Shown here: one piece after another, positions 44,779 through 54,629 of the stretch
How the letters are laid out: the number at the start of each line of letters is the position of its first letter
Position numbering within the stretch: the stretch's first letter is position 1
Source: Nostoc sp. NIES-4103
Lineage (GTDB): Bacteria; Cyanobacteriota; Cyanobacteriia; Cyanobacteriales; Nostocaceae
Direction of reading: 5' to 3'
Length of the DNA stretch: 64,000 nucleotides
NCBI RefSeq assembly: GCF_002368335.1
Contig: NZ_AP018288.1
Coordinates: 7,821,567-7,885,566, forward strand
The notes under the pieces: model-generated
What the model was told of the DNA's origin: nothing
The model's input: the letters and a program-made list of their open reading frames with translations, nothing else
Databases searched by the model: none
Translations under genes and position numbers: made by a program

Positions 44779-45801
44779 ATGAAAGCAGAGCTTCTCAAAA
44801 GATTTTTTAGAGCGATCGCTAGTTCAGATCAAGAGGCGATTGATAAGCTGACACACCTAGTCATTGAGGAAGAACGCAGTAAAGGACACACTCTTTTAGC
44901 TGACCAGTTAGAGAATATCACTAAAAAGAGCCAGAAAGAGAAGTCTACGGATCGCAGCAAACCTGCTTCTTCTCTTCGAGACGCTACGCGAACATTACCA
45001 GAAAACTTAGACGCTTTAACAGAATTACCAACTAGTAAGCGATTTAATCTACCCTTAGTAACTATCATACCGAGGGAGAAACTACGGCATCACATGGTGT
45101 TGCCTGAAAATATTGAGAAACGTTTTCGTCGAATTGAACGCGAATATGCAGCAAGAGACAGGTTGGCTCATCATGGGCTACATTATAGACAAAAAATTCT
45201 TTTATATGGGCCACCTGGTTGTGGAAAAACTCTAGGAGCAGAGCGTTTAGCTTGGAATACTGGTTTACCACTTCTGAAAGTGCGGTTTGATGCAATGGTA
45301 TCGTCTTTTTTAGGCGAAACTGCAAGCAATTTAAGAATTGTATTTGAAGATGCTGCAAAAAATCCATGTTTATTGTTTTTGGATGAATGTGACTCAATTG
45401 CCAAGTCACGAGAAGATTATCAAGAAGTAGGAGAAATTAAGCGAGTAGTAAATACATTTTTGCAAATTTTGGATGAGTATCAACCTTCTTCTGGACTTTT
45501 AGTAGCAGCAACCAACCTGAATAAATCTTTGGATACTGCCCTTTGGAGAAGATTTGATGACTTAATTGCAGTACCCAAACCAGGAAAACAGGAGCTAGAA
45601 TTTATACTAAAGGAAACACTATCTGCAATTGAAATAGGATCTATCAATTGGTCAAGGATCATTGAGCAGATGGAAGGTTTTTCTGCGGCTCAAGCTGTGA
45701 GGGTTGCACAAGATGCGGCTAAACGAGCTATTCTTGAGCGGGAAGAGCTAGTGATTCAAGAACACTTAGAAGAAGCGATCGCAGAAATCCAAGTTTCCTA
45801 A
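44779..45801 (+). CDS. ietA: AAA+ ATPase, IetA-like
   Basis: 340 aa. The N-terminal 110 residues are helical. The AAA core has Walker A GPPGCGKT (144-151), Walker B LLFLDEC (198-204; D202, E203), and Arg-rich LNKSLDTALWRRFDDLIAVPKPG (sensor/finger), the FtsH/CDC48-like pattern. A subtilase gene follows 28 bases downstream. This pair matches ietAS, first described as an addiction module of the Agrobacterium plasmid pTiC58 and later listed as a phage-defence system. The ATPase is the antitoxin/controller in that scheme. Confidence 0.85.
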   Translation: MKAELLKRFFRAIASSDQEAIDKLTHLVIEEERSKGHTLLADQLENITKKSQKEKSTDRSKPASSLRDATRTLPENLDALTELPTSKRFNLPLVTIIPREKLRHHMVLPENIEKRFRRIEREYAARDRLAHHGLHYRQKILLYGPPGCGKTLGAERLAWNTGLPLLKVRFDAMVSSFLGETASNLRIVFEDAAKNPCLLFLDECDSIAKSREDYQEVGEIKRVVNTFLQILDEYQPSSGLLVAATNLNKSLDTALWRRFDDLIAVPKPGKQELEFILKETLSAIEIGSINWSRIIEQMEGFSAAQAVRVAQDAAKRAILEREELVIQEHLEEAIAEIQVS

Positions 45802-45829
45802 TATTAAATTTTGCTGTCTGGATAAGTAA

Positions 45830-48439
45830 ATGGTTGAAAGTTCTCAGGGTTTTCCACATATCCGGCTTAGGCTGACAACAGAAGGACGTGCTGCATCGCC
45901 ACCGGGAGGAGGAGGAAGAAAGAATCCCATAACACTCGTTAATCTGGGTAATCGCCAAGGACACGGAGGTAAACTCAAAACTTCTGTTGACTCCCTGATA
46001 TTTGAATGGCAAGAAACTCAAGAAGAACGAGAGCAAGAAGGGAAGCCACCAATTAAATCTCGGCGGATTATCTTACAGATTGATCCTGATTCTTTTAATC
46101 CAGATGGATTGAAAGCATATGGCATTGAATTGATTGCTGATAGAGAAGATGGATACATTATCGGTGCATCAGCAGATTTAGAACTTAGTGAACTCCAAAA
46201 AAAGATAGAAAAATTTATTAATAGCCAGCCTCGTGCCAATACAGTAGCCCAAATATGGGACATCATTGATGGTCAAAAAAAGCCAGAATTGATTCTTTCC
46301 CCAAATTTATATACTGAGCTGTATGAGAACTGGCTACCTATAAAAGAAGAACAAATATATACTGTTGATGTAGGTGTAGCCTGTGTAGGCACTGAAACAA
46401 AACTGCCTAACTATCCCAAACGACAACCTTATGATACTAATGAAAGTTTCACAAAAAAGGTTAATAATTGGATTCCCAAACGTCAAATAACAGAGAAAGA
46501 ATGGGAAAAAATATCATGGGACAGGCAAGAGGAATTTGAGGAGCTTATTCAATTTTATAAAGGTAGTATTATCAAAGGTTTTCAAGATGAAGGAGGTGAG
46601 CTTGGTACAGTTCGTTTACCAGATAGTTTTTCGTGTCGAATTCAAATTACTGGAAAAGGCTTAAAAGATTTAGTTGAAAATTTTCCTTATATCTTTGAGA
46701 TTAGTGAGCCAGATCAGTTTTTTGAAATGCTTAATCAAGAAGAATTACCTGATTCTAAGACTCACATTCTCCAACTAGAACCACCAGAATCTAATGCTCC
46801 TAAAGTATGCATTATAGACAGTGGAATACAAGAAATGCATTCTTTGCTAAAGGTAGCTATTGATTCACAAAATTCAACTTGTTGGGTTCCTGGTGAAATT
46901 GGTAGAACTCCTGATTATGTAAAAAATGGTGGACATGGAACGAGGGTAGCTGGTGCATTACTTTATCCGAGAACAATACCTCGTAGTGGTACATTAAAAG
47001 CTATTTGCTGGTTACAAAATGCTAGAGTGCTTGATGCCGAATGCTACCTACCTGTTCAAGTATTTCCACCCCAGTTATTAGAAGATATCGTGAAGTTTTA
47101 TTATGTTTCAAAATCAACCAGAATTTTTAATCACTCTATAACTGGTCAATCTCCATGTCTTACTAGATATATGAGTGCGTGGGCATCTACTATTGATAAT
47201 TTAACATGGCAAAAAGATATTCTTGTAATTGTGGCAGCAGGTAATTTACCTATAGTTCCCTATCCTCAGAAACCAGTTACAAGATTATCTATAACCGAGC
47301 ATCTTTCAGCAAATAGATTATACCCAGATTATTTGTTAGAAGATTCATGTAGAATAGCTAACCCTGCACAAAGTTTCCAAGCGTTAACTGTTGGTTCCAT
47401 TGCTTCAAATTCTTATAATTCACCACCTTATTCTTCCATTGCACAAAAGGATCAACCCTCAGCTTTTTCATGTTCTGGATTAGGAATTTGGAATACTATT
47501 AAACCGGAAGTAGTTGAATATGGTGGAGATTTAGTAAAAGATGAAGGTACACCTCCAACTATTACTACCCCTAAAGATGTTTGTCCCGAATTAGTCCGGT
47601 CAACTTTGTATGGTGGCCCAGCGGTTGCTGCTGACAATATTGGTACATCATTTGCAGCACCAAAAGTAAGTCATATTGCTGCGCGTTTAGCTGCTGAGTT
47701 ACCAAATGAAAGTTGCCTTCTTTACCGTGCATTAATAGTACAATCAGCAAGATGGCCAGAATGGGCAATGGCAGATAATGTAAATAAATTGCACGTTATT
47801 CGTCAAATTGGTTACGGTCTTCCCAATATTGATCGTGCTTTGGGTAATGCTCCCAATCGAATAACTTTGATGACAACAGGAGAACGCCGTATTACCGCTA
47901 AACAAGCTCATGTTTACCAAGTCAAACTTCCAGAACAATTACGTTCTCAAGGGGAATCGCTAGAAATTCGCCTAGAAGTTACTTTGTCATACAAAGCACA
48001 ACCGCACCGAACCCGTAGAAATCGCCGAAAATATCTTTCAACTTGGCTGGACTGGGACTGTAGTAAGAAAGGTGAAGATCCAAAGAGGTTTTTAGAAAGA
48101 ATTTTAAAAGAGTATGATGCTCCAGAAGATGCTGAAAAGGGAGATAAAGGTTTCCAATGGACTCTTGGTAAAAGATCAAAAAATCACGGAAAAATTGAAG
48201 GTGTATCTAGAAGTGCAGGAACTCTTCAAAAAGATTGGGCTGTTGTGAATTCATTTGAACTCACAGAAGCATTTTCGATTGCAGTTGTTGGACATGAAGG
48301 TTGGAATAACGATCCAGAAGCTAGCGTTCCATATTCTCTGGTTGTGAGCTTTGAAGCTATACAAGCTGATATTCCAATTTATACGTCGTTTATCGAGGCT
48401 CAAGTTGAAACTGAGATTCAGCCGGAGGTACAAATTTAA
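45830..48439 (+). CDS. ietS: Subtilisin-like (S8) protease, IetS-like
   Basis: 869 aa. The catalytic triad is intact: Asp330 in VCIIDSGI, His369 in GGHGTRVAG, Ser607 in NIGTSFAAPKVSH; the oxyanion-site AAGN is present around 467-470. There is a 320-residue N-terminal region before the catalytic domain and a 200-residue C-terminal beta-rich region (P/jelly-roll-like). No signal peptide, so it acts in the cytoplasm, as expected for the toxin/effector of ietAS. The start ATG is 28 bases after the ATPase stop. Confidence 0.85.
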   Translation: MVESSQGFPHIRLRLTTEGRAASPPGGGGRKNPITLVNLGNRQGHGGKLKTSVDSLIFEWQETQEEREQEGKPPIKSRRIILQIDPDSFNPDGLKAYGIELIADREDGYIIGASADLELSELQKKIEKFINSQPRANTVAQIWDIIDGQKKPELILSPNLYTELYENWLPIKEEQIYTVDVGVACVGTETKLPNYPKRQPYDTNESFTKKVNNWIPKRQITEKEWEKISWDRQEEFEELIQFYKGSIIKGFQDEGGELGTVRLPDSFSCRIQITGKGLKDLVENFPYIFEISEPDQFFEMLNQEELPDSKTHILQLEPPESNAPKVCIIDSGIQEMHSLLKVAIDSQNSTCWVPGEIGRTPDYVKNGGHGTRVAGALLYPRTIPRSGTLKAICWLQNARVLDAECYLPVQVFPPQLLEDIVKFYYVSKSTRIFNHSITGQSPCLTRYMSAWASTIDNLTWQKDILVIVAAGNLPIVPYPQKPVTRLSITEHLSANRLYPDYLLEDSCRIANPAQSFQALTVGSIASNSYNSPPYSSIAQKDQPSAFSCSGLGIWNTIKPEVVEYGGDLVKDEGTPPTITTPKDVCPELVRSTLYGGPAVAADNIGTSFAAPKVSHIAARLAAELPNESCLLYRALIVQSARWPEWAMADNVNKLHVIRQIGYGLPNIDRALGNAPNRITLMTTGERRITAKQAHVYQVKLPEQLRSQGESLEIRLEVTLSYKAQPHRTRRNRRKYLSTWLDWDCSKKGEDPKRFLERILKEYDAPEDAEKGDKGFQWTLGKRSKNHGKIEGVSRSAGTLQKDWAVVNSFELTEAFSIAVVGHEGWNNDPEASVPYSLVVSFEAIQADIPIYTSFIEAQVETEIQPEVQI

Positions 48440-48485
48440 TCAATTAAAAGTAAGTGAAGCGATCGCCCCCTCGCACTTCCCCCTC

Positions 48486-49640
48486 TCACAACACAGCTAC
48501 CCCTTTAATATAATTAGGGTCATGATGATCGCTAACAAAAGCTTGAGGCACATCTGCAAGAGATTGATAACGGTGGGTAATCCATGAACCAACAATTATC
48601 TGCTTGGTTTCCAGCAATTCTAATGCCTTTTGATATGTTAGAGGTCGTCCCTTGGAATCAAAACCTCCCGATCCACCTGTAGCAGCCACTAAGGTCGGTT
48701 CCATAAACTGTAAGTTATTCAATACACTTAAATCGGTTCCTAGATGACCGTAGCCATAAAGCAAAATTGTCCCTTGTTTACGAATCAAACCAGGAATAGA
48801 CTTGAACACAGAACCAGCGCCGGACGCATCAATAATACACTCTACCCGTCGTCCGTTGGTTTTTTCTTCTATTACTTCAGCCAAATCTTCTGCAAACGGA
48901 TCAATTGTGATTGCACCAAACCGCGTTGCTAAATCTCGCCTTTGTGCATTTGGTTCACTCACTAACAGCAAGCCATCATATTTCAAGACATTTCGTAGAT
49001 ATTGGATAAACATAAATCCGGCTGGGCCACCGCCAAAAATCAGAATTGATCTGACGCGGCGTTCAATCTCCTCAGCACCAACTACATAACGACTGCGACA
49101 ACGAACCAGTCTGTCCCACGCATGAATAATACAACTTAACGATTCTGTTAAAGCGGCTTCTACTCGATCCAAGTCGGAATTAATTCGTATCAGATTCACC
49201 GCAGGAAGTGCTATATATTCAGCCAAACCTCCCGGTAAACCAGTGATACCATGCTCACCGTAAAATTCACATTGGTGTGAATCCCCAGTCACGCAGTATT
49301 CACAAAGCTGTTTCTTCCTATTACTAACGCAGTTCAATCCTTGATCTATAACTACGCGATCGCCTACTTGTAAATCTTCAACTTCTTTTCCTACCTCTGC
49401 AACTTCCCCAACAATCTCATGACCGAGAATCTGCGGTTGTTCTACCAAGGGGATAGGCTGACCTCGTTTATCTGTGTTGTAGTTAGCTTCTCCTGAAAAA
49501 ATATGAAAGTCTGAACCACATAATCCTACTGCTTTTACTTTTACTAAAACATTGTGTGCGTTTACCTTTGGTATAGGGAATTCCTTTAATTCCAGCTTGG
49601 CAATATCGCTCAATAATATTGCTTGCATTGTTGATGTCAT
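48486..49640 (-). CDS. Zinc-type alcohol dehydrogenase (MDR family)
   Basis: About 384 aa. The catalytic zinc site is CGSDFHIFSG and GHEIVGEV; structural-zinc cysteines lie in CVSNRKKQLCEYCVTGDSHQC; the Rossmann motif is IFGGGPAGFMFIQYL. The resemblance is to sorbitol/threonine dehydrogenases, with substrate unknown. A TTG at 49667 is possible, but ATG 49640 (or 49628) is preferred. It converges on the subtilase gene. Confidence 0.86.
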   Translation of the reverse strand: MTSTMQAILLSDIAKLELKEFPIPKVNAHNVLVKVKAVGLCGSDFHIFSGEANYNTDKRGQPIPLVEQPQILGHEIVGEVAEVGKEVEDLQVGDRVVIDQGLNCVSNRKKQLCEYCVTGDSHQCEFYGEHGITGLPGGLAEYIALPAVNLIRINSDLDRVEAALTESLSCIIHAWDRLVRCRSRYVVGAEEIERRVRSILIFGGGPAGFMFIQYLRNVLKYDGLLLVSEPNAQRRDLATRFGAITIDPFAEDLAEVIEEKTNGRRVECIIDASGAGSVFKSIPGLIRKQGTILLYGYGHLGTDLSVLNNLQFMEPTLVAATGGSGGFDSKGRPLTYQKALELLETKQIIVGSWITHRYQSLADVPQAFVSDHHDPNYIKGVAVL

Positions 49641-49801
49641 ATGTATAAGAGGTTGTTTATTAGGCAAACTTAAGTTGATAGAATTGAATATCTAACCGAT
49701 TTAAGGATAAAATTAATACTATAATAACCCTAAATTTTTCATAAAATTCTTTCTTTGTGTCCTTTGTGCCTTTGTGGTTCGTTCCTTTGAAATATTTTTT
49801 T

Positions 49802-49835
49802 TACGAACCGCCAAGACGCAGAGAACGCAGAGAGA
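49802..49835. repeat. Dispersed ACGAACCGCCAAG element
   Basis: ACGAACCGCCAAGACGCAGA with GAACGCAGAGAG; an inverted partner (CTTTGTGTCCTTTGTGCCTT, GTGGTTCGT) lies at 49753-49786, so the region can fold back. Confidence 0.75.
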
Positions 49836-49837
49836 AT

Positions 49838-49963
49838 ATGGAATTACCTTGGTTGCGGTGGTGGGATAATCAAGGGAATTTGCTACAAACAGGATGGGAG
49901 CGATCGCAACCCCTAGCTGCAAAGTTAAAAGAATTGGGTGTAAAGCCTGACGATTTGGTATAG
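49838..49963 (+). pseudogene. C-terminal remnant of a Uma2-family endonuclease gene
   Basis: MELPWLRWWDNQGNLLQTGW... ending KLKELGVKPDDLV. LRWWDxxGNLL plus KLRELGxxPD is how cyanobacterial Uma2 (DUF820) proteins end. The catalytic PD-(D/E)XK part and the long Gln/Glu linker are missing. The piece starts right after a dispersed repeat, which may have caused the loss. Confidence 0.7.
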
Positions 49964-50084
49964 TTATGAGTCTGGCAAGATGCCCAACTTATAAAACCAT
50001 AAATCAAGCAGTCAGATTGTGCTATAATCACGCACCTTCAATTTTTGTCGGCGCATTGCGCTGGGCGACAACGCACCCTATGTT

Positions 50085-50123
50085 AAAAAACCCCGTTCTA
50101 ATCTAAATTAAAACGGGGTTTTT
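50085..50123. terminator. Bidirectional terminator
   Basis: AAAAAACCCCGTT (50085-50097) and AACGGGGTTTTT (50112-50123) with a 14-base loop; symmetrical A/T runs would work on both strands. Confidence 0.8.
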
Positions 50124-50261
50124 CTGATGAAAATCTTAATTCTCAGGTATTGCAATTACAGATAAGCTAAAACACATCTAAATTGCATAGCCACTCATCA
50201 GCTTAGTTTCTCGATGACAGTCATACAGTCAACTTTTATGTAGAACAGCTGATCTTTGGCA

Positions 50262-51116
50262 CTACAAGTCAGGAGGTAAAATCACCTTATTGATGGCATG
50301 AATCACACCGTTGCTGCCTTGGATATCAGCTTGAACCACTTGGGCATCATTCACCATCACACTCTTACCAGGATCAACTTTGATGTTAATCGCGCCACCT
50401 TCAATGCTTTTCACTTCGCCAGACTTCAAATCTGTGGATAACACCTTACCATCTACAACATGGTAAGTTAAGAGTTTAACCAACACTTCTTTATTCTCTG
50501 GCTTAAATAACTCTTGCACCGCATCTTGAGGCAATTCGGCAAACGCAGCATCAGTAGGTGCAAAAACTGTGAGTTCTTTGTTACCCTGCAAAGTATCCGC
50601 CAATCCCGCTGCTTTCAAAGCCTTGGTTAGGGTTTTAAAGGAACTGTTTGACTCTGCCAATGCTAACAAGGTTTTGTCTTTAGTATTGGTTGTCCCTGCG
50701 GCTGGCGGAGTTTTGCTAGGTGTCTCTGTGGTTGGTACTTGTGTTGGAGGTGTTGCTTCTGGTGTGGTATTCGGGACTGGTGCAGTTTCACTGGGTGCTG
50801 TGCGACTACCACGGTTATAAGGAGGCTCGTTGAAAATACTTGGTCTAGGATTTGTTGTCCGCCTTCCACCAGACTGTGACACCTGGTTTTTGGGTTTGGG
50901 GTTGTCCTTTGTTGTTTCTTGTGTAATCACAGCAGGTGTATATTGAGCATTTGCCTCAATACGCTGACTCCGGTTATAGGGAGCCTCGTTGAAAATGCTG
51001 GGGTTAGGATTTGTGGATTCTTTTGCTCCAGATGGTAAAGTGACTAAGAGACTAACACCCGCTACTCCCACTACACTTGCCAGGTTTCTCAGCAATTTGC
51101 TGTAATTTGCCTTCAT
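50262..51116 (-). CDS. Secreted fasciclin-domain protein
   Basis: 284 aa. The signal peptide is residues 1-31 (SVVGVAGVSLLVTLPSGAKE). A Pro/Thr-rich linker contains two copies of NP.PSIFNE.PYNR (about 37-50 and 88-101). The C-terminal FAS1 domain (about 145-284) reads TLLALAESNSSFKTLTKALKAAGL, LTVFAPTDAAFAELP, LLTYHVVDGKVLSTDLKSG and GVIHAINKVILPPDL, all classical H1/H2 motifs. It is probably an adhesive periplasmic or cell-surface protein. Confidence 0.92.
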   Translation of the reverse strand: MKANYSKLLRNLASVVGVAGVSLLVTLPSGAKESTNPNPSIFNEAPYNRSQRIEANAQYTPAVITQETTKDNPKPKNQVSQSGGRRTTNPRPSIFNEPPYNRGSRTAPSETAPVPNTTPEATPPTQVPTTETPSKTPPAAGTTNTKDKTLLALAESNSSFKTLTKALKAAGLADTLQGNKELTVFAPTDAAFAELPQDAVQELFKPENKEVLVKLLTYHVVDGKVLSTDLKSGEVKSIEGGAINIKVDPGKSVMVNDAQVVQADIQGSNGVIHAINKVILPPDL

Positions 51117-51910
51117 AAATTTTGTTTGTTTTGATTTTACACAAGTTACATTAAGACTTATAACATTTTGCTAAGCATAAAATCTAACCTGGGAAGTAAG
51201 ATTTTTGGTCAACAGTTTGATGTCCTCTTGAGTCTTGAACTCTCACTATCTTTAGCCTCTTTAATCACTACCAGCAACAAATAACTCATAGCAACATTCA
51301 GATCATTTGTAATATTCAATACTTTATTTTGAAAAAATTCTGTAAATCAACTTGGTTGTAATCTTTATATACCCTAACTAAATCATCTCTAATAAGTCAT
51401 TAGCTCTCATAACAAATAGTTAAATTCAATACCTGTGTAAACCATAGCTCTCAGAAACTACGTACACTAGAATGAATAGAAACTCTTTGTGTCTTGGTGT
51501 CTTTTGTGGTTCTTTGATCTTCTACCACCAAGGCACTAAGGCGAGCCAGTGCGTTGGGGAGACAGCGCCGTGGGCGGGTTTCCCGACTTGAGGCGACTGT
51601 CGTCGGCAATGCCCGACTTGAAGCAACTGGCGTCACAAAGTATAGAAATAAAATATATTACAAAAGGCGAATCATTCTTAGCTCTGGGTTGATCTATATC
51701 TAGTTAATTAGCTGACTCAATTATTTGATGTTGTCATAAATTAAGAAATAGTATTTTTGACAAAATCGCTGAATTGCCAAAATAGATTGAAAAAGATAAA
51801 CTATTTGGGCAATGAATTACGTAATAAATTGATTAGTTTACCAGGAAAATTCCTGGAACTAAAGATACAATTATAAAGTTGATTTCGTAATCAGTTATCA
51901 GGTATACAAT
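51117..51910. other. Gap with dispersed repeat pieces
   Basis: 51490-51640 contains dispersed repeat fragments (CCAAGGCACTAAGGCGAGCC, CCAGTGCGTTG, GGGTTTCCCGACTTGAGGCG and related inverted pieces). The remainder is AT-rich and empty by eye. It must hold the promoters of the fasciclin gene and the GST gene. Confidence 0.6.
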
Positions 51911-52702
51911 ATGCTGGAATTATACCAATGGGAACTATCTCAATACTCAGAAAAAGTGCGCCTGATTCTGGATTATAAAGGGCTAGATTATCGGAAAATA
52001 GAAGTTTCACCTGGAATTGGTCAATTAGAACTGTTCAGGCTAACTGGACAGCAAGAAGTACCAGTGTTGAAGGATGGTAATAGATATATTGCTGATTCCA
52101 CAGAAATAGCTAAGTATTTAGACTTAAAATATCCTGAACGACCACTAATACCCCAAGACCCCAAACAAAGGGGTTTAACTTTATTAATAGAAGAATGGGC
52201 AGACGAATCAATAGGTATTAAAGGCAGAAAAGCTCTATTTGCTGGTATTAGTCAAGACCAGAATTTGCGAAAATCCTTGTTACCCGCCTCTACACCAGAT
52301 ATATTCAAAAATCTGGTTGAAGGAGTACCTAGTGATATACTCACAGTCTTGGGGTTTGGGGTAGGATATAGCCCAGATGTGATTAGATCAGCGATCGCTT
52401 CCTTAAAGCAAGACCTAGAAGCATTGACACTGTTGTTAGCAGATAGTCCCTATTTAACAGGAGATGAACCGACCTTAGCTGACCTTGCAGTTGCGGGTTT
52501 GTCGATATTGCTAAAATTTCCTGACGGCCCCTATCTCGATTTACCAGTATCTTTGAGAGGTAAAGGAGTGCCTACCCTAGCCGATAATCCCGATTATCAA
52601 CCATTCTTTAACTGGCGCGATCGCCTTTATGCTCAATTTCGCAAACCATTAATCGGTTACAGACCCACTGAAACTGCACCAACTTCAATTCAAATTGAAT
52701 AG
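51911..52702 (+). CDS. Glutathione S-transferase family protein
   Basis: 263 aa. The N-terminal thioredoxin fold reads MLELYQWELSQYSEKVRLILDYKGLDYRKIEV, with the EVPVLKDGNRYIADSTEIAKYLD motif (cis-Pro, and Ser for glutathione). The helical C-terminal domain has LADSPYLTGDEPTLADLAVAGL. Ser12-type catalysis is plausible. The 60-residue middle insertion is unusual in length. Monocistronic; substrate unknown. Confidence 0.85.
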   Translation: MLELYQWELSQYSEKVRLILDYKGLDYRKIEVSPGIGQLELFRLTGQQEVPVLKDGNRYIADSTEIAKYLDLKYPERPLIPQDPKQRGLTLLIEEWADESIGIKGRKALFAGISQDQNLRKSLLPASTPDIFKNLVEGVPSDILTVLGFGVGYSPDVIRSAIASLKQDLEALTLLLADSPYLTGDEPTLADLAVAGLSILLKFPDGPYLDLPVSLRGKGVPTLADNPDYQPFFNWRDRLYAQFRKPLIGYRPTETAPTSIQIE

Positions 52703-52895
52703 ACGACCAAATAATTACTAATTCGTAATTCATAATTCGTAATTGAAGGATAGAGCAACTTAATTGATTAATGGAAAAAATTCGTTTTTTTCTTGGTTCA
52801 AGCCAGGGGCTTGAGCTAAGGTGTAATAATTACGAACTACGAATTATCAATTACGAATTATTTTGACTATTGACTCTTGACTATTGACTAATCAA
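52703..52895. repeat. Inverted AATTCGTAAT arrays and TTGACTA units
   Basis: TAATTCGTAATTCATAATTC (52717-52743) faces its complement at 52829-52860, giving a foldback over about 140 bases. TTGACTA heptamers (52863-52891) run into the start of the next gene. Confidence 0.8.
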
Positions 52896-54629
52896 ATGAA
52901 TTCGGCACAACCACCACTAGGTTCGGTAATTCAAGGTTCTCTGACTGGGGGGTTAGAAGTACGATTACACCCTGATGTCTCTGTTGAAGATATGCGGGTG
53001 GGTAAGTTTTTAGTTGTGCAGGGGATGCGATCGCGCTTTTTCTGTATGCTGACAGATGTGGCGCTAGGAGCTGCTAATGCGCGAATTATTGCTAATCCCC
53101 CCAGTTGGGAAGACACTTTTTTGAGAGAAGTTCTCGCTGGTAGCGGTACATACGGCACCATCAACCTCGCGCCGATGTTGATGTTTACCCCCGAATCTGA
53201 TGAATCTTTCTCCCCAACAAATGGTAAATCTGTAAATCCTTTTGTACCATCATCAACCGGTTTGGCATCATTTCAACCCCAAACCAGTACCACGATGGAA
53301 TTATTGCCAGTTAAAACTATTCCCAGCCACTTTAGCCAAGTTTATGAAGCCAGTGAAGAAGATTTTCGCCGCGTATTCGGTTGGGAAGATGACCCCCAAA
53401 GGCGCAATTTTTCCATCGGTAAACCATTAGATATGGACGTGCCCATTTGTATCGATTTAAACCGCTTTGTTGAGCGTAGCAATGGAGTTTTTGGTAAATC
53501 GGGTACTGGTAAATCTTTTTTAACACGCTTACTTTTAGCTGGTGTGATCCGTAAAAATGCGGCGGTGAACCTAATTTTTGACATGCACTCCGAGTATGGA
53601 TGGGAAGCAGTTGCAGAAGGTAAAAATGTTAATACTGTTAAAGGTTTAAAACAATTATTTCCTGGTAAAGTCGAAGTTTATACCCTCGACCCCGAATCAA
53701 CAAAACGGCGGGGTGTGCGTGATTCTCAAGAACTTTATTTAAGTTACGAGCAAGTTGAAGTTGAAGATATTAAGTTATGTAGTAGAGATTTAGGGCTGTC
53801 AGAAGCAGCCTTAGATAACGCTAATATCCTTTACAGCGAGTTCGGCAAGTCCTGGATTATCCAATTGCTGAATATGACTAATGAAGAAATCGAGATGTTC
53901 TGTGAGGAAAAGCGGGGACATAAAGGTTCAATTATGGCTTTGCAGCGCAAACTTTTGCGTTTGGATAGTTTAAAGTACATGCGAGCGGTTTGCCCCCAGA
54001 ATTATATTAATAAAATTGTCCAGTCTTTAGAAGCTGGGAAGAACGTAGTCATAGAGTTTGGTTCCCAGTCGAATATGCTTTCTTATATGCTGGTTACTAA
54101 CATGATTACTAGACGTATTCACGAGCATTACGTCAAGAAAGCAGATAAATTCTTGCAAAGCAAAAATCCCAGCGATCGCCCAACGCCCCTGATGATTACC
54201 ATTGAAGAGGCGCACCGCTTTCTTGACCCGGCAATAGTCCAAAGTACAATCTTTGGGACAATCGCCCGTGAACTGCGGAAATATTTCGTAACACTTTTGG
54301 TAGTTGATCAACGGCCATCTGGGATAGATAATGAAGTTATGTCCCAAATTGGAACTCGCATCACCGCTTTGCTCAATGATGAAAAAGATATTGATGCAAT
54401 TTTCACGGGTGTATCTGGGGCTGGTGGACTGCGTTCAGTGTTAGCAAAATTAGACTCCAAACAACAAGCTTTAATTTTGGGTCATGCCGTTCCTATGCCG
54501 GTAGTGGTGCGTACTCGCCCATACGATTCTACTTTCTACGCAGAAATTGGTGATCCAGCCTGGGAAGAAAAGCCAGATGCAGAAGTCTTCGCTGCTGCTG
54601 AACTAGCTAGAGCCGACCTTGGTTTTTAA
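52896..54629 (+). CDS. HerA/FtsK-superfamily ATPase (DUF87-type)
   Basis: 577 aa. An N-terminal HAS-barrel-like region (VEDMRVGKFLVVQGMRSRFFCMLTDV) precedes a RecA-like core with Walker A GKSGTGKSFLTRLLL (near residue 206) and Walker B LMITIEEAHRF, the HerA layout. HerA proteins translocate DNA with NurA in repair and defence, but no NurA nuclease gene is adjacent. The ATG 52896 is chosen over a TTG at 52884 that lies in a repeat. Confidence 0.85.
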   Translation: MNSAQPPLGSVIQGSLTGGLEVRLHPDVSVEDMRVGKFLVVQGMRSRFFCMLTDVALGAANARIIANPPSWEDTFLREVLAGSGTYGTINLAPMLMFTPESDESFSPTNGKSVNPFVPSSTGLASFQPQTSTTMELLPVKTIPSHFSQVYEASEEDFRRVFGWEDDPQRRNFSIGKPLDMDVPICIDLNRFVERSNGVFGKSGTGKSFLTRLLLAGVIRKNAAVNLIFDMHSEYGWEAVAEGKNVNTVKGLKQLFPGKVEVYTLDPESTKRRGVRDSQELYLSYEQVEVEDIKLCSRDLGLSEAALDNANILYSEFGKSWIIQLLNMTNEEIEMFCEEKRGHKGSIMALQRKLLRLDSLKYMRAVCPQNYINKIVQSLEAGKNVVIEFGSQSNMLSYMLVTNMITRRIHEHYVKKADKFLQSKNPSDRPTPLMITIEEAHRFLDPAIVQSTIFGTIARELRKYFVTLLVVDQRPSGIDNEVMSQIGTRITALLNDEKDIDAIFTGVSGAGGLRSVLAKLDSKQQALILGHAVPMPVVVRTRPYDSTFYAEIGDPAWEEKPDAEVFAAAELARADLGF

